From assembly GCF_001269655.1 (NCBI RefSeq), contig NZ_LHVE01000007.1:806001-870000 (forward strand): a stretch of DNA of 64,000 nt. Reading direction: 5' to 3'. This document shows positions 42,562 through 50,363 of this stretch, piece by piece. Positions within the stretch are counted from its first letter, which is position 1; each line of letters opens with the position of its first letter. Source of the DNA: Pseudomonas thivervalensis (lineage in GTDB: Bacteria > Pseudomonadota > Gammaproteobacteria > Pseudomonadales > Pseudomonadaceae). The notes beneath the pieces were generated by a model that was given only the letters and a program-made list of their open reading frames with translations, was not told where the DNA came from and searched no databases. A program made the translations under genes and the position numbers.

Positions 42562-42894
42562 TTACGCTTTGTCGAACGCATCCAATACGTGAGCGCTGTA
42601 CACCAGTGCGGCGCCGGCATTCATGTTGATGGCCACGCCAAGGGCTTCAGCCACCTCCTCATTGGTCACCCCGACTTTCTTGGCTTCGGCGGCGTGAAAG
42701 GCGATGCAGCCATCGCAGCGGGTGGTGACAGCCACCGCCAGGGAGATCAGCTCACGCGTCTTCGCGTCCAGATAGTGGGTCTTGGCACCGGCCGCCCCCA
42801 AAGAAGCCATGCCTTTCATAGTTTCCGGAGACAAGCCATTGAGCTCTACCAGGCGCGCGTTGATGTCTTTGCGGGTTTGCTTCCAATCTTGCAT
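42562..42894 (-). CDS. AhpD-like carboxymuconolactone-decarboxylase-family protein
   Basis: A 110-residue protein with the AhpD-type thiol motif RCDGCIAFHAAEAKKVG (Cys60, Cys63, His67), which supports disulfide-based peroxidase or reductase activity. It is the first gene of the operator-controlled operon with the old yellow enzyme. A thiol-redox partner role is plausible with the thioredoxin and OsmC proteins of the facing operon. Confidence 0.88.
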   Translation of the reverse strand: MQDWKQTRKDINARLVELNGLSPETMKGMASLGAAGAKTHYLDAKTRELISLAVAVTTRCDGCIAFHAAEAKKVGVTNEEVAEALGVAINMNAGAALVYSAHVLDAFDKA

Positions 42895-42939
42895 GAGGTT
42901 CTCACTGTATCTGGGGTGGGTGTAAAACTACGAACAACG

Positions 42940-42957
42940 CTACCATCCAGTTGGTAG
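42940..42957. promoter_or_regulatory. Candidate TetR operator (copy 2) before the AhpD/old-yellow-enzyme operon
   Basis: CTACCATCCAGTTGGTAG shares both half sites and the TTGGTAG end with the site at 40350. Read on the minus strand it also falls between a -35-like TTGATC and a -10-like TAGCGT with 17-nt spacing. The same placement at both promoters supports a common repressor. The remaining gap to pstS (to 43175) shows no other clear signal. Confidence 0.7.
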
Positions 42958-43175
42958 GCGATCAATGTTGTTTTATCGATAGGCACTATCAGTGAGATTT
43001 TCTAGGTGGGCGGTGGCTGCTCGATTTGAGGTGTTGCCAGCGATCCATTGCTGCTGCGCAGGTTGGTGCAGGCGGTGCAAAAGGGGGGTTTTCGCTTTTG
43101 CAATTCGATATTCATAAAAACGTAACACGACTGTTGCAGAGTTCTCCGGCCCGTCATCACAAGGAATTTCTTTCA

Positions 43176-44207
43176 ATGAAAAGTTTGATGAAGTCTGCTG
43201 CGCTCGCCGTTACGCTTTCTCTTTGTGCCACTTCGGCGACCTTCGCTGCAGAAAGCGTCCGTTTGACGGGGTCCGGCGCGAGCTTCCCGGCGCCGATCTA
43301 CCTGACCTGGTTCAAGGATTTCAGCAAGAAATCCGAGGGTGTCACGGTGGATTACCAGTCCAAGGGCAGCGGCGCGGGTGTACAGGACTTTCTGAATAAG
43401 ACCGTTGATTTCGCCGCCAGCGACTCGGCAATGAAAGACGAAGACATCGCCAAGGTGGCCGAAGGCGTGCAGTTGCTGCCGATGACCGCTGGGGAAATCG
43501 TGCTGGCCTATAACCTGCCGGGCAATCCCAAGGGCTTGAAGCTGCCGCGCGACGTGTACTCGAACATTTTCCTGGGCAAGATTACCCGCTGGAACGATCC
43601 GCAAATCGTTGCCGCCAACCCGGACCTGAAACTCTCCGATACGCCGATCACGGTTGTCGTGCGGGCCGATTCCAGCGGTACGACCGCGGTATTCACCAAG
43701 CACCTGGCGACGATCAACCCAGACTTCAAGCAGGCGCTGGGGGAGGGCAACACTGTCAATTGGCCGGCCAGTGACAAGTTCATCAAGTCGCCGAAGAACG
43801 ATGGTGTGACCGCTACCGTGCGCCAGACGCCGGGCGCGATTGGCTACATCGAATACGGCTTCGCCAAGCTGGCCAAGGTTGACTTTGCCCAGTTGCAGAA
43901 CAAGGCCGGCCAATACGTAGTGCCGAACGCCGAAAGTGGTGCCGAGGCCCTGGCTGCAGTGAAAATGCCGGAAAACCTGGTGTCCTGGTTGCCTGATCCG
44001 GACGGCGCCAAGTCCTACCCGATCACGTCCTACACCTGGATGATCTTCCGCAAGGACAACGGCAATCCGGCCAAGGCCAAAGCCATGCGTGAAATGGTCG
44101 AATACAGCCTGGTCGAAGGGCAGAAAATTGCCGATTCGATGGGGTATATCCCGTTGCCGCAGTCGGTTGTCGAGCAGGTTCGCAAAGCGTCCGCCAACAT
44201 TCAGTAA
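43176..44207 (+). CDS. pstS: Periplasmic phosphate-binding protein PstS
   Basis: A 343-residue phosphate-binding protein. A signal peptide ends TSATFA-AES (about residue 25). GSGASFPAPIYLTWF, SKGSGAGVQDFLNKTVDFAASDSAM and RADSSGTTAVFTKHL are the phosphate-contacting segments of PstS. The start at 43176 is set by AAGGA about 10 nt upstream and by the signal peptide. It heads pstCAB in the normal order. Expression under phosphate limitation through PhoB is expected from the family, but no convincing Pho box was found. Confidence 0.95.
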   Translation: MKSLMKSAALAVTLSLCATSATFAAESVRLTGSGASFPAPIYLTWFKDFSKKSEGVTVDYQSKGSGAGVQDFLNKTVDFAASDSAMKDEDIAKVAEGVQLLPMTAGEIVLAYNLPGNPKGLKLPRDVYSNIFLGKITRWNDPQIVAANPDLKLSDTPITVVVRADSSGTTAVFTKHLATINPDFKQALGEGNTVNWPASDKFIKSPKNDGVTATVRQTPGAIGYIEYGFAKLAKVDFAQLQNKAGQYVVPNAESGAEALAAVKMPENLVSWLPDPDGAKSYPITSYTWMIFRKDNGNPAKAKAMREMVEYSLVEGQKIADSMGYIPLPQSVVEQVRKASANIQ

Positions 44208-44278
44208 CGCCTGAGGCCTCTCTCGGTGTGCGCTGTCAGCATGCCGGGAGACTTTCCCCCCTGTTCCGGACTTAGCCA

Positions 44279-45244
44279 ATGAACAAACCCTTTGTCGTAC
44301 CGGTTAATCCAGATTCTGCCTGCCAACCACCGTCCGCGAAGGACTTCCTGGTTGATCGCACCTTTCGTGCGCTTGCGCGTATTGGGGTGGTTCTGGTTCT
44401 GGCGTTGGTATTTGCCCTCGTGTTCGAGGTGGGGCGCAAGGCACTTCCTGGCATGGAAAAGCACGGCTTTGATGTGCTTCTCGGCACTGTCTGGGACGTT
44501 AACCAGGGTAAATACGGCATCCTGCCGGCTATCTGGGGCACGCTCTACAGCGCTCTGATTGCGTTGTTGATTGCGGGCTTTTTCGGCGTCAGCATGGCGA
44601 TTTTCCTGACCCAGGACTTCCTGCCTCCCAAGCTCGCCGCCATTTTTCGAACCATTGTCGAATTACTCGCGGCCATCCCCAGCGTCGTCTACGGCCTGTG
44701 GGGGATCTACGTGGTGATCCCGGCGATTCGGCCGCTGACCACCTGGTTGAACAGCGAACTCGGCTGGGTGCCATTTTTCGGCACATCCTTGAGCGGGCCG
44801 GGGCTGCTTCCTGCGGCGCTGGTGCTTGCCATCATGATTCTTCCGACCATTGCCGCTGTTTCGCAGGATGCGCTCACGGGCGTACCGATGAAAACCAAGC
44901 AGGCCGCCTACGGCATGGGGACCACCCACTGGGAAGCGATCCTCAAGGTGATGGTGCCGTCGGCCGCCACGGGTATTTTCGGCTCCTTGGTCCTTGGCTT
45001 GGGGCGTGCGTTGGGTGAGACGATGGCCCTGGCCATGCTGGTAGGCAACGCGAATAACATTTCCCTTTCGCTGTTCGCACCGGCCAACACCCTGGCGGCC
45101 TTGCTGGCGTTGAACTTCCCCGAAGCCGGGCCGAACGAGATCGAAGTGTTGATGTATGCCGCACTGGTGCTGATGTTGATCACGTTGATCGTGAACGTCT
45201 TCGGCTCCTTGATCATGATGTACGCCCAGCGGGGTAACAAGTGA
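44279..45244 (+). CDS. pstC: Phosphate ABC transporter permease PstC
   Basis: A 321-residue permease with about six membrane helices. The PstC-type segments GILPAIWGTLYSALIALLI and PSVVYGLWGIYVVIP are present, and the EAA loop reads KTKQAAYGMGTTHWEAILKVMVPSA. The ATG is 71 nt after pstS and the stop overlaps the pstA start by 1 nt. It forms the membrane channel with PstA. Confidence 0.94.
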   Translation: MNKPFVVPVNPDSACQPPSAKDFLVDRTFRALARIGVVLVLALVFALVFEVGRKALPGMEKHGFDVLLGTVWDVNQGKYGILPAIWGTLYSALIALLIAGFFGVSMAIFLTQDFLPPKLAAIFRTIVELLAAIPSVVYGLWGIYVVIPAIRPLTTWLNSELGWVPFFGTSLSGPGLLPAALVLAIMILPTIAAVSQDALTGVPMKTKQAAYGMGTTHWEAILKVMVPSAATGIFGSLVLGLGRALGETMALAMLVGNANNISLSLFAPANTLAALLALNFPEAGPNEIEVLMYAALVLMLITLIVNVFGSLIMMYAQRGNK

Positions 45245-46155
45245 TGACTGATCTGACTGCTGCAACAGACTTGACGTCTCCAGCAGGCGCGATGCCCAGC
45301 CTGCAGCGCAAGTTCGAGGGCCGCGCCCTGCGCAGCCTGATCTTGACCACCCTGGTCTGGGGCGGGGCGCTGCTGGCCAGCGTGCCGTTGGTTTCCGTGC
45401 TCTACATGCTGATCACCCGCGGCGGCGCTCGCCTGAACCTGGAAGTCTTCACCGAACTGCCGCCGACTGGCTTCGAGATGGGCGGGGGCTTCGGCAACGC
45501 AATGGCAGGTACCTTTGTGATGGTGGGTATCGCGGCGGCAATCGCGGTGCCGGTTGGCATCATGGCGGCGATCTTCCTGGCGGAACTGGGGCCGGACAGT
45601 AAGCTGGCGAACGCTGCGCGTTTTGCGGCCAAGATGCTCACGGGGCTGCCTTCGATTCTGGCCGGGGTGTTTGCTTACGCCCTAGTGGTGATGACCACCG
45701 GCACTTATTCGGCACCGGCCGGTGGCGTCGCGCTGGCAGTCCTGATGCTGCCTATCGTCGTGCTGACAGCGGAAGAGTCGATGCGGATGGTGCCCAAGAT
45801 CATGAAGGATGCCGCCTATGGCATGGGCTGCACCCGCTCGCAGGTGATCTGGAAAATCGTCCTTCCCACCGGCATGCCGGCGATCCTGACCGGCGTCATG
45901 CTGGCCGTGGCACGTGCCGCGGGCGAAACCGCGCCGCTGTTGTTTACCGCGCTGTTCAGTAACTACTGGATCTACCACCAAGGCAGCCTCGAGGTCATGA
46001 ACCCGACGGCATCGCTTGCAGTGCTGATCTACAACTTCTCCGGCATGCCTTTCGACAACCAGCTCGAGCTCGCATGGGCGGCCTCACTGGTGCTGGTGAT
46101 GATCGTGCTGGTCGTGAATATCATCAGCCGTATCTTCGGCAAGCCCAAGTATTAA
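45244..46155 (+). CDS. pstA: Phosphate ABC transporter permease PstA
   Basis: A 303-residue permease. Helices include TLVWGGALLASVPLVSVLYML and AGTFVMVGIAAAIAVPVGIMAAIFLAE, and the EAA loop is MKDAAYGMGCTRSQVIWKIVLPTGMPA. ATG 45244 overlaps the pstC TGA by 1 nt (TGATG); a GTG at 45241 is the only alternative. The loop motif ELPPTGFEMGGGFGNAM is typical of the family. Confidence 0.94.
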   Translation: MTDLTAATDLTSPAGAMPSLQRKFEGRALRSLILTTLVWGGALLASVPLVSVLYMLITRGGARLNLEVFTELPPTGFEMGGGFGNAMAGTFVMVGIAAAIAVPVGIMAAIFLAELGPDSKLANAARFAAKMLTGLPSILAGVFAYALVVMTTGTYSAPAGGVALAVLMLPIVVLTAEESMRMVPKIMKDAAYGMGCTRSQVIWKIVLPTGMPAILTGVMLAVARAAGETAPLLFTALFSNYWIYHQGSLEVMNPTASLAVLIYNFSGMPFDNQLELAWAASLVLVMIVLVVNIISRIFGKPKY

Positions 46156-46173
46156 GAACGGGAGCATCTGATC

Positions 46174-46992
46174 TTGAACGTATCCACTGCGCAAATAGCC
46201 GCTCCGTTTGTCACCCAGGCGCCTGTAGTCATGGACTGCAAACTGGACAAGATTTTCTACGGCAACTTCATGGCGGTACGTGACAGCCATGTGCCGATCG
46301 AGAAAAACAAGATCACCGGTTTCATCGGGCCTTCCGGCTGCGGCAAAAGCACCGTGCTGCGCAGCCTCAACCGAATGAACGACCTGGTGAAAGGTTTCCG
46401 TTTCGAAGGCCACGTGCATTTCCTTGGACAAGATGTCTATGGCAAGGGCGTTGATCCGGTGGTCGTGCGCCGCTACATCGGCATGGTGTTTCAACAGCCG
46501 AACCCGTTCTCGATGAGCATCTTCGACAACGTCGCGTTTGGCCTGCGCCTCAACCGCTACAAAGGCGATATAGGCGATCGGGTCAAGCACGCGCTGCAAG
46601 GCGCCGCCCTGTGGGATGAGGTCAAGGACAAGCTCAAGGTCAGCGGCCTGTCGCTCTCCGGCGGCCAGCAACAACGACTGTGCATCGCCCGCGCCATCGC
46701 CACCGAGCCGGAAGTCCTGCTGCTGGATGAGCCGTGTTCGGCACTCGACCCGATTGCTACCCGGCGGGTCGAGGAATTGATGGTCGAGTTGAAGAAGGAC
46801 TACACCATCGCGCTGGTTACCCACAACATGCAGCAAGCCATCCGTGTCGCTGACACAACGGCGTTCTTCTCGGTGGATATTTCCCAGGGCACGCGCACCG
46901 GCTATCTGGTTGAGATGGGCCCAACGACGCAGATCTTCGACAACCCACGTGAGCAGATGACCGGCGATTACATCAGCGGCAAGTTCAGCTAA
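46174..46992 (+). CDS. pstB: Phosphate ABC transporter ATPase PstB
   Basis: A 272-residue ATPase. Walker [10 protein letters not shown], the PstB-type [21 protein letters not shown]-loop region, signature LSGGQQQRL and Walker [14 protein letters not shown] are intact. Translation probably starts at TTG 46174, with GGAG 9 nt upstream; the next in-frame ATG is 46231 and would cut into the first strand. No phoU follows, unlike the standard pst-phoU operon, which suggests an auxiliary phosphate transporter or a phoU elsewhere. Confidence 0.94.
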   Translation: MNVSTAQIAAPFVTQAPVVMDCKLDKIFYGNFMAVRDSHVPIEKNKITGFIGPSGCGKSTVLRSLNRMNDLVKGFRFEGHVHFLGQDVYGKGVDPVVVRRYIGMVFQQPNPFSMSIFDNVAFGLRLNRYKGDIGDRVKHALQGAALWDEVKDKLKVSGLSLSGGQQQRLCIARAIATEPEVLLLDEPCSALDPIATRRVEELMVELKKDYTIALVTHNMQQAIRVADTTAFFSVDISQGTRTGYLVEMGPTTQIFDNPREQMTGDYISGKFS

Positions 46993-47084
46993 CACACCTC
47001 CGGTCAAGGCCGCATACCTGCAGAAGCCAAATGGATTTGGCGGGCATCCGGTAGACATTTACCAAGCGTTTCCAAGGAGCACCA

Positions 47085-47783
47085 ATGCCTGCTACGCATC
47101 GCCTTGATTTGCCTGCGATTGAACGTGCACTGCGTGAAGTGCAAAACCGCTTCACCGAGCTCAGCCGGCACTTCACGGAGCCGCGCGATCCCTTGACTGA
47201 CGAAGTGCTGCAAAATGTGCTTGAAGGCTACGCGTTGATTGACGACTATGTTGCCCGCGGCGTTGATCTGTTTGACCTCCAGCAACTGAACCTGATGCTC
47301 GAGATCAACGCCACGGTGCTTTGTGGCCGAGACCCGGCGCGCCGCTTGGAATACGCCCAGCACCTGGCCGCGACCGAGGCGCATTTCTTCAACAACGTTG
47401 AGGGAGGCATCAAGGACTTGTACAACTGGTATTGCGCGTATCGCAGCGAATCCGTCTGGAAGCGTGCAGCTGGGGTCTATGTGCGCATTCTCAGCAAGCC
47501 ACAGTTGTTCATCGAAGGAAACAACCGCAGCGGGTCGCTCATCGTCAGCTACCTGCTCATGCGCGCGGGTTTGCCGCCTTTCGTGTTGACGCTGGAAAAC
47601 GCCGAGGGCTACTTCAACCCGTCATCGGTCATACGCAACTCTGCCAAACATGGCGTCAAGGCGTTGTACGAATTGCCCAAGATCAAGAAAAAATACGCAG
47701 CCTTTCTGGAAGAACAAGCGCCTGACCCGATAAAATTCTTTCTCAAAGGCAAGCCTTTGCCCCTCTCTCAAGGCGGCCATTGA
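47085..47783 (+). CDS. Fic-fold protein lacking the catalytic His (pseudo-AMPylase)
   Basis: A 232-residue protein. The segment PQLFIEGNNRSGSL followed by an LLMRAGLPPFVLTLENAEGYF tail is the Fic core, whose active consensus is HxFx(D/E)GNGRxxR. Here the His is Gln140, Phe142 and Glu144 are kept, Asn146 is kept, the next Gly is Asn and the last Arg is Ser151. AMP transfer by the usual mechanism is therefore unlikely. Upstream, FNNVEGGIKDL resembles the EG-containing inhibitory/N-terminal motif of Fic proteins. The gene lies 92 nt after pstB and overlaps the HAD-like gene by a single A (TGATG-type junction). Its function is unknown; the site may bind nucleotide or act by another chemistry, such as phosphotransfer. 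Confidence 0.72.
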   Translation: MPATHRLDLPAIERALREVQNRFTELSRHFTEPRDPLTDEVLQNVLEGYALIDDYVARGVDLFDLQQLNLMLEINATVLCGRDPARRLEYAQHLAATEAHFFNNVEGGIKDLYNWYCAYRSESVWKRAAGVYVRILSKPQLFIEGNNRSGSLIVSYLLMRAGLPPFVLTLENAEGYFNPSSVIRNSAKHGVKALYELPKIKKKYAAFLEEQAPDPIKFFLKGKPLPLSQGGH

Positions 47784-48409
47784 TGAGCAGGTATCCAGCG
47801 CTCTCCAAATGCAAAACCATCGGCAGCCGGGTAGGGCGGGCTCTGCGCTGCGCTATCCCAACGCAGATATCCAGGCGTCAGCGCATACGCATTTCGTTTG
47901 ATATCGATGACACGCTCGCCTGCCAGCTCCATCACTGCGAAGTCGAGCACAGCAGACTGCCGGCCAGTGTCCATCGTTGGTTGGGTGAACCGTTGCGCAG
48001 GGGCACACGGTCCCTGATCCGAGAGCTGCGCCGCCAGGATTGCAGCATCTGGGTCTATACCTCGTCTGGTCGCACGCCGTCCTATATCCGGCGTTGGCTG
48101 CTGCTATATGGCATCCGCGTTGACGGTGTGGTCAACAGCGTACTGCACAACCGCGCCCTGACAGTGCACGGCTTGTCCAATTCGCCTTCGAAGTATCCAC
48201 CAGCGTTCGATATCGACCTGCACGTCGATGATTCCGAGGGCGTGCAGATAGAGGGGGATGATCACGGGTTTCGCGTGGTCGTGGTGCATCCTGAGGATGA
48301 GCGCTGGACACAGAAAGTGCTGGATGCGGTCACCATTGTCCAGGCTCAGCTGGCGTGGCAGCAGATGCCTGTCCAGCGAGCTTCGTTGCGCCGGGTACCG
48401 ACTATTTAG
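47783..48409 (+). CDS. HAD-type phosphatase-like protein coupled to the Fic-like gene
   Basis: A 208-residue protein. After a basic 35-residue N terminus, ISFDIDDTLACQ gives HAD motif I (Asp40, Asp42, Thr44). WVYTSSGRTPSYIRRWL is motif II plus the following helix, and IDLHVDDSEGVQ is motif IV with acidic Mg ligands. Length and motifs suggest a small HAD phosphohydrolase without a clear cap. ATG 47783 shares its A with the stop of the Fic-like gene, so the pair is translationally coupled and probably works together. The substrate is unknown. Confidence 0.75.
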   Translation: MSRYPALSKCKTIGSRVGRALRCAIPTQISRRQRIRISFDIDDTLACQLHHCEVEHSRLPASVHRWLGEPLRRGTRSLIRELRRQDCSIWVYTSSGRTPSYIRRWLLLYGIRVDGVVNSVLHNRALTVHGLSNSPSKYPPAFDIDLHVDDSEGVQIEGDDHGFRVVVVHPEDERWTQKVLDAVTIVQAQLAWQQMPVQRASLRRVPTI

Positions 48410-48636
48410 CAGGAGAGTGATTGTGTGCCGCATGCCATCCGAGTGATCGACGCAGAGAGTTGTCGGAAGTTACCTGGCCAACGCGCGTCCCCGCCGGTAG
48501 CAAAGGACACATATCGGCGCCGCGCTTCGACATTGAAGCGAACCGTGTAGCCCTGATCTCGGGCATGGCGCCGCAGTTCAAAGTCGATGTTAGGCTCGAT
48601 GTCTTCCCTCCGGTTGGCCAGTCCGGGCAGTACAAA

Positions 48637-48736
48637 GAGACCGACCACGTGTGGATCATGCTTCACACCGGCTCCCGGGGGCGTAGGGAACATTATCGGC
48701 ACCTACTTCATCGAGAAGGCCCGTGAGGAGATGCGC
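48637..48736 (+). pseudogene. Remnant of rtcB (RNA 3'-phosphate ligase), frameshifted
   Basis: ETDHVWIMLHTGSRG (from 48637) continues, after a one-base shift at the CCCGGGGG run near 48680, as GVGNIIGTYFIEKAREEMR (to 48736). Together these match the RtcB core VWIMLHSGSRG-GN-IGTYF, which includes a metal-ligand His. Neither the upstream GTLGTGNHF part nor the rest of RtcB is present. It is therefore a fragment of about 33 codons, broken by an extra G. The whole gap 48410-48806 (397 nt) has no intact gene; the part before 48637 is not recognised. Confidence 0.7.
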
Positions 48737-48806
48737 ACAGTCACTCTCCATCCCCCGGCACAACGTTTAAACTCAACCGCTCCGAACCCTCGAAGGACCG
48801 TCCCCT

Positions 48807-50180
48807 GTGAACGTCAACGACGCCAGTTTCGAAGAGCTGCTCAACGCTTTGCATGATGGCGTCTACATCACCGATGGCGACGGCAGGACGCTGAAAGTCA
48901 ATCAAGCCTATGAACGCCTGACTGGACTCAGTGGTGCAGATCTCATAGGCCGTCCCATGCAGGAACTGGTGGAGGAGGGCGTCATCTCGCAGTCGGCCAC
49001 GTTGCGGGTATTGCGCGAAGGGCGGCCGGTGTCGGTAATGCAAAGCCTGAGTCAGGGCAAGAAATTACTGGTCAGCGCCACGGCGATTCTCGACGCTGAG
49101 AACCGGGTTTCGTATGTTGTCAGTACCGTGCGTGACATGACTGAACTGCTGCGCATGAAACACGAGCGCGATGAGTTGCAACAACTCAAGCAACTGCGCA
49201 GCAGCACTGCCAAATTGCATGCCGGCCAACGAGACAACCTCCTGAATTCTCCGCTCATGGCCGATCAGGAAGTTTCCGGACGCGTCTTTTCGCTGGCCCG
49301 GCAGGTGGCCAACAGCTCAGTGAAGGTTTTGCTTCAGGGCGAAACCGGCGTCGGAAAGACCCTCGTGGCGCAATTCATCCATAACGCCAGTCCCCGTGCC
49401 AGCGAACCATTTCTCGCACTCAACTGCGGTGCGCTGCCCGAGAACCTGATCGAAGCCGAGCTGTTTGGCTATGCGCCCGGAGCGTTCACTGGCGCAGGCG
49501 CTAAAGGCAAGCGCGGCCTGCTGGAGCTGGCGCATCACGGAACATTGTTTCTCGATGAAATTGGCGATCTGCCACTGCCGGTGCAGGTCAAGTTACTCAA
49601 GGTCATCGAAGAAAACCGCTTCATTCCTGTCGGTGGCCTGGAGCTGAAGGAGGTCGATGTACGCATCATTAGCGCCAGCCACCATAACCTCAAGCTACTG
49701 GTGGCCGAAGGTCGTTTTCGCGCCGATCTGTATTACCGGCTCAATGTGGTGCCGATCCACATTCCGGCATTGCGCGAGCGTAGAGAGGAAATCCCGCCGC
49801 TTTTGCACTACTACCTCGATAGCTTCAATGCCCGCTATGAACGCCAGGTTCAATGGAGTCTCGAAGCCCTCGACCTGATGTGCGAGTACGCCTGGCCCGG
49901 CAATATCCGCGAGTTGATCAACATCGTCGAACGGCTGGTGGTGACCAATCAGACCGGGACTATCGAGGCGCTCGACATGCCCGAGGAGATCCTCGATCTC
50001 AATCCGCGCAATAGCAATGACACCGGCTTGCCATTGCGCAAGGTATTGGAAAATGCCGAGCGCAGCGCGATTCGTGCGGCGCTGCGTGTGCACAAGACCA
50101 CGCGCCTTGCAGCCAAGGCGTTAGGCGTGAGTCAGGCGACCGTGGTACAGAAAATGAAGCGCTGGGAACATTCTGATTAG
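48807..50180 (+). CDS. PAS-containing sigma-54-dependent transcriptional activator
   Basis: A 457-residue enhancer-binding protein. A PAS sensor domain covers about residues 5-115 (LHDGVYITDGDGRTLKVNQAYERLTG). The AAA+ domain has Walker A GETGVGKT, the sigma-54 contact loop GAFTGA in YAPGAFTGAG, and Walker B GTLFLDEIGDL. A Fis-type helix-turn-helix (TRLAAKALGVSQATVVQKMKR) ends it. The start is GTG 48807, with AAGGA 9 nt upstream. There is no receiver domain, so it senses a ligand directly. The target is almost certainly the next operon, which has a sigma-54 promoter and an inverted-repeat site. Confidence 0.92.
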   Translation: MNVNDASFEELLNALHDGVYITDGDGRTLKVNQAYERLTGLSGADLIGRPMQELVEEGVISQSATLRVLREGRPVSVMQSLSQGKKLLVSATAILDAENRVSYVVSTVRDMTELLRMKHERDELQQLKQLRSSTAKLHAGQRDNLLNSPLMADQEVSGRVFSLARQVANSSVKVLLQGETGVGKTLVAQFIHNASPRASEPFLALNCGALPENLIEAELFGYAPGAFTGAGAKGKRGLLELAHHGTLFLDEIGDLPLPVQVKLLKVIEENRFIPVGGLELKEVDVRIISASHHNLKLLVAEGRFRADLYYRLNVVPIHIPALRERREEIPPLLHYYLDSFNARYERQVQWSLEALDLMCEYAWPGNIRELINIVERLVVTNQTGTIEALDMPEEILDLNPRNSNDTGLPLRKVLENAERSAIRAALRVHKTTRLAAKALGVSQATVVQKMKRWEHSD

Positions 50181-50182
50181 GA

Positions 50183-50213
50183 TTCTGATCAACCCCGATC
50201 AAATCGATCAGAA
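50183..50213. promoter_or_regulatory. Candidate upstream activator site of the sigma-54 activator
   Basis: TTCTGATC (50183-50190) and GATCAGAA (50206-50213) are perfect inverted repeats whose starts are 23 bp apart, about 90 nt above the -24 element. A further partial copy, TTCTGATTAG, overlaps the activator's own stop codon, and GATC half sites recur between. Confidence 0.65.
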
Positions 50214-50296
50214 AACTAATCGGGACTGACCGGCAAAAAACCTTCCATTATCGTGCGAATCGCGCAAAGGCCCACGCCACCGGGGCTTTGCGAGCA

Positions 50297-50313
50297 TTGG
50301 CACGTCTTTCGCT
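50297..50313 (+). promoter_or_regulatory. Sigma-54 (-24/-12) promoter of the alcohol dehydrogenase operon
   Basis: TTGGCACGTCTTTCGCT keeps the invariant GG and GC spaced by 10 nt and fits the consensus TTGGCACG-N4-TTGC with one mismatch in the -12 part. It is 50 nt before the alcohol dehydrogenase ATG. A second ATGGCACGTC copy at 50321 lacks a -12 GC. Confidence 0.82.
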
Positions 50314-50363
50314 AACTCGTATGGCACGTCTTCCAATAAAACAACATCAACTGGACGAGCCCG

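Noticed and set aside
43119..43137. Possible Pho box before pstS (CGTAACACGACTGTTGC)
   Set aside because: Only about half of the 14 defined positions fit CTGTCAT repeats; position is right but the match is too weak to annotate.
46084..47058. 324-codon antisense frame across pstB
   Set aside because: Shadow of an unmistakable PstB ATPase.
48406..48702. Minus-strand frame of 98 codons in the gap before the sigma-54 activator
   Set aside because: Overlaps the RtcB remnant on the other strand; no recognised motif or ribosome site.
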